From NCBI RefSeq assembly GCF_035918155.1, contig NZ_CP109327.1, positions 3,162,001-3,226,000 of the forward strand: DNA of 64,000 bases, read 5' to 3'. Source of the DNA: Streptomyces sp. NBC_01591. Lineage in GTDB: Bacteria > Actinomycetota > Actinomycetes > Streptomycetales > Streptomycetaceae. A program made the position numbers and the translations under genes. The notes beneath the pieces were generated by a model. It ran no database searches. It saw only the letters and a list, made by a program, of their open reading frames with translations, and was not told where the DNA came from. Below are positions 9,281-18,489 of this stretch, piece by piece; the first letter of the stretch is position 1, and each line of letters opens with the position of its first letter.

Positions 9281-11937
9281 GCGGAGCCTCCGGAGATCAG
9301 GGTGAGGAACGCGTCCTCCAGGCGGCGGTGCGGTCCGACACCGGTCAACGGCACGTCCAGTCTGACCAGTTCGGCGATCAGCCCGGACGAGGTGGCGCCG
9401 TCGAGGCGTACCAGCAGTCCGAGTCCGTCGTCGGTGCGGACCGCCGAGCCGATCCCCGCCAGTGCGGCGATCTTCTCCACCAGCGGTTCGGCGACCTCCT
9501 GCGCGGTGGTGACCAGCAGCATGTCGCCGGAGCCGGTGATCTCGGCGACCGGGCCCGCCTGGACGAGCCGGCCGCGGTCCATGACCACGAGGTGGGTGCA
9601 GGACTGTTCGACCTCGGAGAGCAGGTGGCTGGAGACGATCACGGTCCGGCCCCCGGCCGCGTAACGGATCATCACGTCACGCATCTCACGGATCTGGGGC
9701 GGGTCGAGGCCGTTGGTCGGTTCGTCGAGGATGAGCAGGTCCGGCATGCCGAGCATGGCCTGGGCGATGGCGAGCCGCTGCCGCATGCCCTGCGAGTACG
9801 TACGGACGGCGCGGGCCAGGGCGTCACCGAGTCCGGCGATCTCCAGGGCCTCCTCCATGTGCGCGTCCTCGGCGGGGCGCCCGGTGGCCTGCCAGTACAG
9901 CTCCAGGTTGGCGCGTCCGGACAGATGCGGCAGGAAGCCGGCGCCCTCGACGAACGAGCCGACCCGCGACAGTACGGGTGCGCCCGGCCGGATGGCCTGC
10001 CCGAAGACCCGGATCTCGCCGCCGTCGGGTGTGATGAGCCCCATCAGCATGCGCAGGGTCGTGGTCTTGCCCGCACCGTTGGGCCCGAGGAGGCCGAGGA
10101 CCTGCCCCTTCTCGACCCGGAAGGACAGTTCCTTCACGGCGTACCGGTCGGTGGACCTGGCGTACTTCTTGGCCAGGCCGGTGATCTGGAGGGGTACGTC
10201 GGCGAGCGCCGGATCGGGTGCGGGCGTCGCGGTGCGGCGGCGGGCGGTGAGCAGCAGCAGGGCGGCGATCACGACGGCGGCGGCCGGGAGTCCCCAGGTC
10301 CACCAGGGCAGGGTGGCCGGTGCGGTCTTCAGTGCGGGGGCGGTGGGGACGGTCAGCGGGCCGGCGGGGGTCACGGTGTACGTCGTCGGCTCGGCCGGTG
10401 AGGCGTAGCCGAGGTCGGTGGCGGAGAGGACGAGGCGGAGCCGGTGTCCCGCGTCGAACCGGTGGTCGATGGCGGGGAGGGTCAGCCGGACCGGCTTGCC
10501 CTGTTGGTCGGGGGTGATCCGGAAGGGTGCGACCAACTGGGAGGGCAGCACCTGCTGCTTGCCGTCCGGCGACACGTCGTACACCTTGCCGAACAGCACC
10601 GCGTCGCCCCGCTCCGCCTTGACGTCCACCTGGACGGTCGGCGAGCCGGTGACGCTCAGCGGCTTGTCCAGCGGGGCCGAGTCGAAGCGGGCGTACTGCC
10701 CGGGGAAGTCGATCGAGAGCCCGACGCCGAGGGACGAGAGCTGGGCGAGACCGCCGCCGACGCCGGGAACGGCCGAGATGGCGGGCGGGTTGGCCCCGGC
10801 GGGGTTGCGGAACGTCTTCGTGCGACTGCCGAGTGCGACGCTCTCCGCGCCGCTGCTCAGCCCCGGGTACGTAGCGCTGCTCGCCCCGCGCGTGAGGGCG
10901 GCTCCGTCGGTGGAGTCGATGCCTCCGGTGCGGGTGACGCGGAAGCCGGGTCCGGTGCCGGTGCCCTTGTCGTCCTTCAGGTACCGGTCGAACCAGTCGC
11001 CGATCCGCCGGTGCACCCGATCGGTCTCCGGGTCGCCGCCGTCGTGCCCGCCGGCGATCCAGTCGACGGCGACCGGTGCGCCGTTGCCGCTGATGGCCTT
11101 GGCCATGGCGTCGGCCTGGCCGAGCGGGAAGAGGGAGTCGGACTGTCCCTGCACGATGAGCGCGGGCACCTCGAGGCGGTCGGCGACGGCGCTCGGCGAA
11201 CGCTCGGTCAGCAGGGCACGCGCGACGGCGTCCGGCTTTCCGCTGACGGCGACCCGTTCGTACATCTCGCAGAGCCGCTTCTCGAACTTCTGGCAGCCGC
11301 CGCCGGTGGTGACGAAGATTCCGGCCCAGAGCTTCTTGAAGACCCCGTCGGGGAAGAGGGCGTCGGCGAGGTTCCAGTAGGTGATCTGCGGTGCGATGGC
11401 GTCGACGCGCTTGTCGTACCCGGCGGCGAGGAGCGAGACGGCTCCGCCGTAGGAGGCCCCGGTGATCCCGACGCGGGGGTCACCCTCGGCATCGAGTCGC
11501 ACCTCGGGCCGGTCCGCGAGCCAGTCGATCAGCCGGGACACGTCCTTGACCTCGCGGTCGGGGGCGTTGAGTGAGATGTCCCCGCCCGACTTCCCGAACC
11601 CTCGGGCGGACCAGGTCAGCACGGCGTATCCGGAACGGGCCAACTGCTCGGCCTGCGCCCGCACATCGTCCTTGCTGCCGCCGAAGCCGTGCCCGATCAG
11701 CACGGCGGGCCGGCGCCCGGTGCCGCCGGCGGTGAAGTACGAGGTGTCGATGGACACCCCGTCGGACTTCATCATCCGGTCCTGGCGGTGCACGGCGGGT
11801 CCGCTGTCGTCGGCCGCGGCGTTCCAGGTGCCCGCACCGGCCAGCACGGCGAGCGCCGCCAGGCCCGCGACCCACCGGCCGCGTCTGCGGTGCACCAGCC
11901 GCCGCCACCTGGACCTGCTCGCTTCGGAAGTCTCCAT
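9277..11937 (-). CDS. Fusion of extracellular alpha/beta hydrolase and ABC transporter ATPase
   Basis: An 886-residue single frame. Residues 1-45: signal-anchor (WVAGLAALAVLAGAG). Residues 55-325: S15/CocE-like alpha/beta hydrolase with nucleophile Ser162 in GASYGG, probable Asp267 and His298 in GGHDGG. Residues 330-530: beta-rich C-terminal domain as in X-Pro dipeptidyl peptidases. Residues 547-565: a second membrane helix. Residues 580-886: ABC ATPase with Walker A GPNGAGKTT (618-626), signature YSQGMRQ (714-720) and Walker B LLILDEPTNGLD. Topology follows from the two helices: hydrolase outside, ATPase inside. The next gene, coupled by ATGA, is an ABC-2 permease. The arrangement ties an extracytoplasmic hydrolytic activity to one transporter; the substrate is not known. 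Confidence 0.9.
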   Translation of the reverse strand: METSEASRSRWRRLVHRRRGRWVAGLAALAVLAGAGTWNAAADDSGPAVHRQDRMMKSDGVSIDTSYFTAGGTGRRPAVLIGHGFGGSKDDVRAQAEQLARSGYAVLTWSARGFGKSGGDISLNAPDREVKDVSRLIDWLADRPEVRLDAEGDPRVGITGASYGGAVSLLAAGYDKRVDAIAPQITYWNLADALFPDGVFKKLWAGIFVTTGGGCQKFEKRLCEMYERVAVSGKPDAVARALLTERSPSAVADRLEVPALIVQGQSDSLFPLGQADAMAKAISGNGAPVAVDWIAGGHDGGDPETDRVHRRIGDWFDRYLKDDKGTGTGPGFRVTRTGGIDSTDGAALTRGASSATYPGLSSGAESVALGSRTKTFRNPAGANPPAISAVPGVGGGLAQLSSLGVGLSIDFPGQYARFDSAPLDKPLSVTGSPTVQVDVKAERGDAVLFGKVYDVSPDGKQQVLPSQLVAPFRITPDQQGKPVRLTLPAIDHRFDAGHRLRLVLSATDLGYASPAEPTTYTVTPAGPLTVPTAPALKTAPATLPWWTWGLPAAAVVIAALLLLTARRRTATPAPDPALADVPLQITGLAKKYARSTDRYAVKELSFRVEKGQVLGLLGPNGAGKTTTLRMLMGLITPDGGEIRVFGQAIRPGAPVLSRVGSFVEGAGFLPHLSGRANLELYWQATGRPAEDAHMEEALEIAGLGDALARAVRTYSQGMRQRLAIAQAMLGMPDLLILDEPTNGLDPPQIREMRDVMIRYAAGGRTVIVSSHLLSEVEQSCTHLVVMDRGRLVQAGPVAEITGSGDMLLVTTAQEVAEPLVEKIAALAGIGSAVRTDDGLGLLVRLDGATSSGLIAELVRLDVPLTGVGPHRRLEDAFLTLISGGSA

Positions 11938-12087
11938 GGTGCGACCCTAAGCGGGCCGCCGAGGCGGGCGGCCAGCCACCAGGGGGAGGTTTCCGGCCTC
12001 CTTGCGACGTACGGCATCCCCCCGCCGTACTCCATACGCGGTATGCCGGGCCGTTCGCGTGCAAAGCACCGTCGGATACCGGGTGGC

Positions 12088-12810
12088 TCACATGGTGTTG
12101 ACGATGAGGCCGATGTGGGTGAAGTAGTTGAGCCCGCCGAAGAGCAGGAACGCCAGACCGGCCAGGCCCCAGACGACACCGGTCACCGGAGCCATCCAGC
12201 TCGACGGCCGGCGCAGCACGAACGGGAACAGCAGCGCGCCGATGCCCACCAGGACGTACAGCCCGGACATGAAGCTCGCCTCCAGGATCGGCCACCGCGC
12301 GAACTCCCCGGAGACGGGTTCCTCGGGCGGTGCGGCGAAGAGCGTGTACTTCCAGCCCGCGGCGGCGATTCCGAAGCAGGCGAGCCCGAGCCCGAACACG
12401 AAGACGGAGATGGGCATGGCGACACGGGCCGATCGGGCGATGCGGTCCGCGCTGTTGAGTTCGGCTCCGCGTCTCCAGAGGTAGAAGGACGCGGTGAAGA
12501 GGAAGACACCGAAGGCGAGCGCCGGTTCGCCGAAGATGATGTTGTCGAACGGGAAGCCCTGTCCGGCGAGTGGCCAGGTCAGGGTCATGTGGAGGCCCGT
12601 GGTGACCAGGGTGAAGCCGAGGGCTCCGAAGGCGAGGACCCAGCCTTCGGGGCTGATGACGCGTCCGGGCGTGAGGAGTTGGCGCCCCAGCGCCACCACG
12701 AGCAGCAGCCCCGCGCCGGCGGCCACCGACATGATCGTGTTGTACGTCGGCATCCTGGCCCAGTCGATCTTCAGGCCGGATGCCGCCAGGGAGATGACAT
12801 GGTGGATCAT
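12088..12810 (-). CDS. DUF981 family integral membrane protein
   Basis: About 240 residues starting at MIHHVISL (ATG 12810; the frame runs 22 codons further, with no homology). Six or seven membrane helices are visible, including TIMSVAAGAGLLLVVALG, GWVLAFGALGFTLVTTGLHM and the C-terminal VVWGLAGLAFLLFGGLNYFTHIG. Conserved features are the GLHMTLTWPL motif and the IIFGEPALAFG segment after it, as in DUF981 proteins. No function is established. It lies upstream of the hydrolase-ATPase gene on the same strand, with a gap of ~150 nt, so it may be a separate unit. Confidence 0.78.
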   Translation of the reverse strand: MIHHVISLAASGLKIDWARMPTYNTIMSVAAGAGLLLVVALGRQLLTPGRVISPEGWVLAFGALGFTLVTTGLHMTLTWPLAGQGFPFDNIIFGEPALAFGVFLFTASFYLWRRGAELNSADRIARSARVAMPISVFVFGLGLACFGIAAAGWKYTLFAAPPEEPVSGEFARWPILEASFMSGLYVLVGIGALLFPFVLRRPSSWMAPVTGVVWGLAGLAFLLFGGLNYFTHIGLIVNTM

Positions 12811-12912
12811 TCCGGGAGCGTATCGATGGATATGTTCCTGATGCGGCATTCGCCCACACGCCCGAGTCGCAGGCACGTGTCACGGAGCGCGCTCCCGCGC
12901 GTGCGTCCGGGG

Positions 12913-13518
12913 TCAGGCTGCCGCCTGTGCCGGGAGCGGGACGCCGCCCGGCGGGTACGGCGTCTCCGTGGGCAGCAGCTCCGCCGCTTCGTCGAGTCGC
13001 CCGTCACGCACCAGTCCGTGGATCTGCCGGGCGAGCGGGGTGACGTCGCGGATGGACACGGTCCACTCGTCCGCGTACCGCCGTGACGCCTCGCCGGAGA
13101 GCCCGAGCTGGAGGGAGCGGTACGGCAGCCGGTCCAGGCGCAGGTCGCGCTCGGGGTCCCACTGGACGCGGGCCGGGGCGCGGCGCAGGCCGTGCTGCCA
13201 GGTGGCGCGGTCCGGGTGGACTCCCCTGACGTAGTGCGAGAGTTCGGCGTGGCCCAGGGCCCAGTCGAAGCCCTCGCGGGTGATCTCGACGGCCAACACG
13301 GTCTCCTGACCGTCCTTCAGCCCCCAGCCGCAGCGGTACATCATCCACAGGAAGCTCGGCTTGATCCATGTCATGCGGTCGCGCTTCCAGGCGTCGGGGA
13401 AGCGCCCGTCACGGACGGCGGGACCGCCGATGAAGGGGGCGTACGCCTGGTAGACGGTGACGGTGGTGTCCGTGTGCTGGGCGCGGATCTCGTACTGCGG
13501 CCTGGTCGGAGCGGTCAT
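12913..13518 (-). CDS. DUF4291 domain-containing protein
   Basis: 201 residues from ATG 13518 to TGA. It contains the whole DUF4291 signature: YEIRAQHTDTTVTVYQAY at the N-terminus, RMTWIKPSFLWMMYRCGW in the middle, VQWDPERDLRL, and the closing block with VSIRDVTPLA. It is a soluble cytoplasmic protein of unknown function. The family is widespread in bacteria and fungi and usually stands alone, as here. The frame is open upstream to 13626, but that part is low complexity. Confidence 0.85.
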   Translation of the reverse strand: MTAPTRPQYEIRAQHTDTTVTVYQAYAPFIGGPAVRDGRFPDAWKRDRMTWIKPSFLWMMYRCGWGLKDGQETVLAVEITREGFDWALGHAELSHYVRGVHPDRATWQHGLRRAPARVQWDPERDLRLDRLPYRSLQLGLSGEASRRYADEWTVSIRDVTPLARQIHGLVRDGRLDEAAELLPTETPYPPGGVPLPAQAAA

Positions 13519-13744
13519 GGCCCCATCAGAACACCGCTCCGGCGGGCGCGGCGAACGGTTTACGGCTACCGGAGTCCGGGGCTCCGCAGGGTGGTGAACG
13601 GACCTGTCACAGGCGGGGGCTGACATTCGTCATACGGAGCCCGGTACACGCGGCCCTGCCGGGCACCGGGCCCCGGCGGCCAGTCTGTACGTATCGAGAG
13701 CGGGGCCGGGAAGGCACCGCCGATACGCGGGAGAGGAACCCCTC

Positions 13745-14473
13745 ATGACCAGCCCGGCCGCCACCGTCACCGCCCCTGTCGCAGATGCTCCGGCCGCCAC
13801 CGCTCCGCACACGCCGCGCAATGCCCTGCTGGACAGCATGATGCCGCTGCTCGTGGATGTGGGGGTGCCGCTCGCCTCGTACTACGCGCTGAAGGCGGCG
13901 GGCCTGAGCACCTTCGCCGCGCTGGCCTGGAGCAGTGTGCTGCCGGCCGTGCGCACCGTGTGGGGCGTGCTGCGCAAGCGTCGGCTCAACGGGCTGGCGG
14001 CACTGATCGTGACGGTCAACGTGGTGAGCCTGCTGACCAGCCTGATGGTCGGGGACCCGCGGCTGATGGTCGCCAAGGACAGCGGGGTGAGCAGCATCAT
14101 CGGGCTCGTGATCCTGGTGACCGCGCTGAAGGGACAGCCGATGATGAGCGCGGGGTTGCGGCCCGTGCTGGTGAAGGGCGACGCGGCCAAGGACACCGCC
14201 TGGCAGCGGCTCTCGGCCCACTCGGCGGCGTTCCGGCGGGCGGAGATCCGGTTCTCGGCGGTGTGGGGTGCGGCGCTGCTGGGCGAGTGCGTGGTGCGGG
14301 CCGTGGGTGCCTACGCGCTGCCGGTGGAGACGATGGTGTGGCTCGGCACGGTGATCATGGTGGCGACGATGGTGTGCGCGTTCCTGCTCTCGGGCCGGGT
14401 GGGCGCGGTCCCGATGCAGCGGATGATCGCCGAGGACGTCGAGGCGGAGAAGGCGGCGCGGACCGCACGCTGA
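13745..14473 (+). CDS. VC0807-like integral membrane protein
   Basis: 242 residues. After an Ala/Pro-rich head it has six membrane segments, with motifs MMPLLVDVGVPLASYYALK near the start, SSVLPAVRTVWGVLRKRRLN after helix 2, and SGVSSIIGLVILVTAL in the middle, matching the VC0807 family of membrane proteins distantly like intracellular septation protein A. A GAGAGGAA site precedes the ATG. Function unknown. A perfect palindrome follows 15 nt after the stop, upstream of another small membrane protein gene. Confidence 0.75.
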   Translation: MTSPAATVTAPVADAPAATAPHTPRNALLDSMMPLLVDVGVPLASYYALKAAGLSTFAALAWSSVLPAVRTVWGVLRKRRLNGLAALIVTVNVVSLLTSLMVGDPRLMVAKDSGVSSIIGLVILVTALKGQPMMSAGLRPVLVKGDAAKDTAWQRLSAHSAAFRRAEIRFSAVWGAALLGECVVRAVGAYALPVETMVWLGTVIMVATMVCAFLLSGRVGAVPMQRMIAEDVEAEKAARTAR

Positions 14474-14488
14474 CGGGGCCTGGGTGCT

Positions 14489-14517
14489 CGCTCAATTACC
14501 CCGGAGGTAATTGAGCG
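14489..14517. promoter_or_regulatory. Perfect 12-bp palindrome between two membrane-protein genes
   Basis: Arms CGCTCAATTACC (14489-14500) and GGTAATTGAGCG (14506-14517) with spacer CCGGA. The arms are strikingly AT-rich for this genome and have no T-tract after them, so an operator for a dimeric repressor (MarR or TetR type) on the promoter of the gene at 14605 is more likely than a terminator. No regulator gene is adjacent. Confidence 0.55.
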
Positions 14518-14604
14518 GGCACCATGCCCGTCCCTACCGTTCCCGGACAGGCACGCGGTTCTTCGTTGCCTGCGCGACCGTATGACAACGGAAGGAAGAC
14601 CCCC

Positions 14605-15027
14605 ATGATGTCGTCCCAGAACGCGAGCGCGGTCCGGTCGGCGGACACCGCCCGTTCCGACCGGCTGCTCCGGTTCGCCCTCGTCTCGGACGTGCTCCTC
14701 ACCGGGGCGAACGGCATCGGCTATCTCGTGCTCGCCACGGTCCTGGACTCGTTCCTCGGCGTGCCCCGCTCGGTGCTCTACCCGGTCGGGGTGTTCCTCA
14801 CGGTGTACGCCCTGTGGGTGCTGGCCGTCTCCCGCCAGGAGAACATCGGCCGCGGCGCGGTCGCCGTCATCATCGCCCTGAACACGGCGTGGGCCGTGGC
14901 CGGTGTGGTGATGGTCGCGGTGGACACGCTGACCGCCACGGGCGTCGGCGACTTCTGGATCGTGTTCCAGGGCCTGGCGGTGGCGGCGATGGCCGCGCTC
15001 CAGTACGCGGGGCTGCGGCGGCTGTAG
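14605..15027 (+). CDS. Small four-helix integral membrane protein
   Basis: 140 residues starting at ATG 14605, with GGAAGGA 8 nt upstream; the codons before it in the same frame are non-coding. After a short polar head (SADTARSDRLLRFAL) there are four membrane helices: DVLLTGANGIGYLVLATVL, VLYPVGVFLTVYALWVLAV, AVAVIIALNTAWAVAGVVMVA and FQGLAVAAMAALQYAGL. I do not recognise a named family. Its promoter region carries the perfect palindrome at 14489-14517, which suggests that it is the regulated target of an unknown repressor. Confidence 0.7.
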   Translation: MMSSQNASAVRSADTARSDRLLRFALVSDVLLTGANGIGYLVLATVLDSFLGVPRSVLYPVGVFLTVYALWVLAVSRQENIGRGAVAVIIALNTAWAVAGVVMVAVDTLTATGVGDFWIVFQGLAVAAMAALQYAGLRRL

Positions 15028-15037
15028 GACGTACGGC

Positions 15038-15078
15038 GACGGCCCGTACGGATGCGGGGCGCATCCGTACAGGCCGTC
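15038..15078. terminator. Bidirectional terminator hairpin
   Basis: An 18-bp stem (15038-15055 against 15061-15078, one mismatch) with a GGGGC loop lies between two convergent genes, the membrane protein ending at 15027 and mmsA ending at 15094. No U-tract, as is common in high-GC actinobacteria. Confidence 0.7.
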
Positions 15079-15093
15079 GGGCCGGGCCGCTGA

Positions 15094-16593
15094 TCAGTGG
15101 TTGCGGGGGAAGCCCAGGTCCACACCGGCCGGGGCGTCGGCCGGGTCCGGCCAGCGGGTGGTGACGACCTTGCCGCGGGTGTAGAAGTGCACGCCGTCGT
15201 TGCCGTAGATGTGGTGGTCGCCGAAGAGGGAGTCCTTCCAGCCACCGAAGGAGTGGTAGCCGACCGGCACCGGGATCGGCACGTTGACGCCGACCATGCC
15301 GGCCTCGATCTCCAGCTGGAAGCGGCGGGCGGCGCCGCCGTCGCGGGTGAAGATCGCGGTGCCGTTGCCGAACGGCGAGGCGTTCATGAGGGCGACGCCC
15401 TCTTCGTACGTCTCGGTGCGCAGGACGCACAGGACCGGGCCGAAGATCTCGTCCTTGTACGCGTCCGAGTCGGTGGACACGTTGTCGAGGAGGGAGAGGC
15501 CGATCCAGTGGCCGTCCTCGAAGCCCTCGACGGTGAAGCCGGTGCCGTCCAGGACGACTTCGGCGCCCTGGGCCGCGGCGCCCGTGACGTAGGAGGCGAC
15601 CTTGTCGCGGTGGGCGGCGGTGATCAGCGGTCCCATCTCGGAGGCCGGGTCGTTGCCGGGGCCGATCTTGATCTTCTCGGCGCGCTCCTTGATCTTCGCG
15701 ACGAGCTCGTCGGCGATGGAGCCGACCGCGACGACCGCGGAGATCGCCATGCAGCGCTCACCGGCGGAGCCGTACGCGGCGGAGACGGCGGCGTCGGCCG
15801 CGGCGTCGAGGTCCGCGTCCGGCAGCACCAGCATGTGGTTCTTCGCGCCTCCGAGCGCCTGGACGCGCTTGCCGTTGGCGGAGGCGGTGGCGTGGATGTA
15901 GCGGGCGATCGGGGTGGAGCCGACGAAGGAGACCGCGGCGACGTCCGGGTGGTTCAGCAGCCCGTCGACGGCGACCTTGTCACCGTGCAGGACGTTCAGC
16001 ACACCGTCCGGCAGACCGGCCTCGGCGGCCAGCTCGGCCAGCAGGTTCGCGGCCGACGGGTCCTTCTCGCTGGGCTTGAGGACGAAGGTGTTTCCGCAGG
16101 CGATGGCGAGCGGGAACATCCACATCGGCACCATGGCCGGGAAGTTGAACGGGGTGATGCCCGCGACGACGCCGAGCGACTGGCGGATCGAGGAGACGTC
16201 GACCCGGCTGGAGACCTGGGTGGACAGCTCGCCCTTGAGCTGGGTGGTGATGCCGCAGGCCAGCTCGACGATCTCCAGACCGCGGGCGACCTCGCCCAGC
16301 GCGTCCGAGTGCACCTTGCCGTGCTCGGCGGTGATCAGCGCGGCGATCTCGTCGCGGTGGGCGTCGAGCAGTGCCCGGTAGCGGAACAGGACCGCGGTGC
16401 GGGCGGCCAGCGAGGACGTGCCCCACGTGGCGTAGGCGTCCTTGGCGGCGGCGACCGCGGCGTCGACCTCTTCGAGGGAGGCGAGCGCGACCTGGGTGGT
16501 GACGACGCCGGTGGCCGGGTCGGTGACCGGGCCGTAGTTGCCCGACGCGCCCTCGACGGTCTTGCCACCGATCCAGTGGTTGACGGTCTTCAT
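15094..16593 (-). CDS. mmsA: Methylmalonate-semialdehyde dehydrogenase (CoA-acylating)
   Basis: 499 residues, normal family length. It shows the NAD-site element PFNFPAMVPMWMFP, KPSEKDPSAAN, GSTPIARYIH and the catalytic Cys281 in GSAGERCMA, all typical for MmsA/IolA. The enzyme oxidises malonate or methylmalonate semialdehyde to acetyl- or propionyl-CoA in the last step of myo-inositol (and valine) breakdown. It is the last gene of the iol operon: the iolD stop codon lies within its ribosome site (TGAAGGAG) 10 nt before the ATG, so it is co-translated. The context favours the inositol role (iolA). Confidence 0.95.
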   Translation of the reverse strand: MKTVNHWIGGKTVEGASGNYGPVTDPATGVVTTQVALASLEEVDAAVAAAKDAYATWGTSSLAARTAVLFRYRALLDAHRDEIAALITAEHGKVHSDALGEVARGLEIVELACGITTQLKGELSTQVSSRVDVSSIRQSLGVVAGITPFNFPAMVPMWMFPLAIACGNTFVLKPSEKDPSAANLLAELAAEAGLPDGVLNVLHGDKVAVDGLLNHPDVAAVSFVGSTPIARYIHATASANGKRVQALGGAKNHMLVLPDADLDAAADAAVSAAYGSAGERCMAISAVVAVGSIADELVAKIKERAEKIKIGPGNDPASEMGPLITAAHRDKVASYVTGAAAQGAEVVLDGTGFTVEGFEDGHWIGLSLLDNVSTDSDAYKDEIFGPVLCVLRTETYEEGVALMNASPFGNGTAIFTRDGGAARRFQLEIEAGMVGVNVPIPVPVGYHSFGGWKDSLFGDHHIYGNDGVHFYTRGKVVTTRWPDPADAPAGVDLGFPRNH

Positions 16594-16605
16594 GACAGAA
16601 CTCCT

Positions 16606-18489
16606 TCAGAGGTGGTGGCGTCGGTCGGCGACGTGACGGTCGTACTCTTCCCGGGCTTTCACTGCCGACGGCCGGGTGGCCGTTTCGGCTACGGGAACAT
16701 CCCACCACGCCTGCGCCGGAGGCGGGCCCGACACAGTGTCTGCCGTTTCGGTCTCGACGTAGACACAAGTGGGACGGTCCGCGGCACGCGCCTCGGCGAG
16801 GGCTTCGCGCAGGTCACGCACCGTCTTGGCACGCAGCACCCGCATCCCGAGAGAACCGGCGTTGGCCGCGAGATCGACGGGGAGCGGGGGACCGGTGAAC
16901 GTGCCGTCCGCGGCACGGTGCCGGTAGGCCGTACCGAGGCGCTCGGCGCCGACCTGCTCGGAGAGGCCGCCGATGGACGCGTAGCCGTGGTTCTGGAGGA
17001 CGACCAGCTTCACGGGGAGTTCCTGCTGGACGGCGGTGACGATCTCGGTGGGATTCATCAGATACGTGCCGTCGCCGACCAGGGCCCAGACGGGACGGCC
17101 GGGGGCGGCGAGCTGGACGCCGATCGCGGCCGGGATCTCGTAGCCCATGCAGGAGTAGCCGTACTCCACGTGGTACTGGTGCGGGGAGCGGGCCCGCCAG
17201 AGTTTGTGCAGGTCGCCGGGGAGCGAGCCGGCCGCGTTGATCAGGATGTCGTCCTCGGTGACGAGGGCGTCGAGGAGGCCGAGGACCTGGGCCTGGGTGG
17301 GCCGGGCGTGCGGGTCCTCGGCGGTGAACGCGGCGGTGACGCGCTGCTCCCAACGCTCCTTGGCGTCGGTGTACTCCGTCTCGTAGGCGGGGTCGACGCG
17401 GTGGTTGCGGGCGGCGAGCGCGGTGGTGAGGGCTTCGAGGGCGGTGCGGGCGTCGGCGACGAGCGGGAGGGCGCCGAGCTTGTGGGCGTCGAAGCCGGTG
17501 ATGTTGACGTTGAGGAAGCGGACCGCCGGATTCGAGAAGAGCGTGGCGGAGGCGGTGGTGAAGTCGGAGTAGCGGGTGCCGATGCCGATGACCAGGTCGG
17601 CGGTGCGGGCCAGCTCGTCGGCGGTCGCGGTGCCGGTGTGGCCGATGCCGCCGATGTCGGCGGGGTGGTCGTGGCGCAGCGAGCCCTTGCCGGCCTGGGT
17701 GGAGGCGACGGGGATACGGGTGGCGGCGGCGAACGCGGCGAGGGTCTCCTCGGCGGCGCTGTGGTGGACCCCGCCGCCCGCCACGATCAGCGGCCGGCGG
17801 GCACTGCGCACCGCCCGTACCGCCCGGTCCAGTTCGTACGGATCGGGGGCGGGGCGGCGTACGTACCAGACGCGCTCGGCGAAGAACTCCTCCGGCCAGT
17901 CGTACGCCTGGGCCTGCACGTCCTGCGGCAGCGCGAGCGTCACCGCGCCGGTCTCCGCCGGGTCGGCGAGGGTCCGCATGGCCTGGAGGGCGGCCGGGAC
18001 CAGGGCCTCGGGGCGGGTGATCCGGTCGAAGTAGCGGGAGACGGGGCGCAGACAGTCGTTGACGGAGATGTCGCCCGCGGACGGGACTTCGAGCTGCTGG
18101 AGCACGGGGTCGGCGGGCCGGGTCGCGAAGGTGTCCCCGGGCAGGAGGAGGACGGGGAGGTGGTTGACGGTGGCGAGGGCGGCGCCGGTGACGAGGTTGG
18201 TGGCGCCGGGACCGATGGAGGTGGTGACGGCGTGCGCGGAGAGCCGGCCGGACTGGCGGGCGTAGCCGACGGCGGCGTGCACCATGGCCTGTTCGTTGCG
18301 GCCCTGGAGGTAGGGCATCGCGCGGCCGGACTCGACGAGCGCCTGGCCGACCCCGGCGACGTTGCCATGGCCGAAGATGCCCCAGGTGGCGCTGATCAGG
18401 CGCTGTCGTCGGCCGTCACGCTCGGTGTACTGGCGGGACAGGAAGGCCACCAGGGCCTGGGCGGTGGTGAGGCGGCGGGTACTGCTCAT
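16606..18489 (-). CDS. iolD: 3D-(3,5/4)-trihydroxycyclohexane-1,2-dione hydrolase
   Basis: 627 residues. It is a thiamine-diphosphate enzyme: the N-terminal domain has GIFGHGNVAGVGQAL and LQGRNEQAMVHAA, the middle domain GTRYSDFTTAS, and the C-terminal domain the ThDP-binding stretch beginning GDGTYLMNPTEI. The GHGNVAG and NEQAMVHAA motifs are specific to IolD among acetolactate-synthase relatives. It opens the ring of trihydroxycyclohexanedione to 5-deoxy-glucuronate. The ATG at 18489 overlaps the TGA of iolB (ATGA), giving translational coupling. Confidence 0.95.
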   Translation of the reverse strand: MSSTRRLTTAQALVAFLSRQYTERDGRRQRLISATWGIFGHGNVAGVGQALVESGRAMPYLQGRNEQAMVHAAVGYARQSGRLSAHAVTTSIGPGATNLVTGAALATVNHLPVLLLPGDTFATRPADPVLQQLEVPSAGDISVNDCLRPVSRYFDRITRPEALVPAALQAMRTLADPAETGAVTLALPQDVQAQAYDWPEEFFAERVWYVRRPAPDPYELDRAVRAVRSARRPLIVAGGGVHHSAAEETLAAFAAATRIPVASTQAGKGSLRHDHPADIGGIGHTGTATADELARTADLVIGIGTRYSDFTTASATLFSNPAVRFLNVNITGFDAHKLGALPLVADARTALEALTTALAARNHRVDPAYETEYTDAKERWEQRVTAAFTAEDPHARPTQAQVLGLLDALVTEDDILINAAGSLPGDLHKLWRARSPHQYHVEYGYSCMGYEIPAAIGVQLAAPGRPVWALVGDGTYLMNPTEIVTAVQQELPVKLVVLQNHGYASIGGLSEQVGAERLGTAYRHRAADGTFTGPPLPVDLAANAGSLGMRVLRAKTVRDLREALAEARAADRPTCVYVETETADTVSGPPPAQAWWDVPVAETATRPSAVKAREEYDRHVADRRHHL

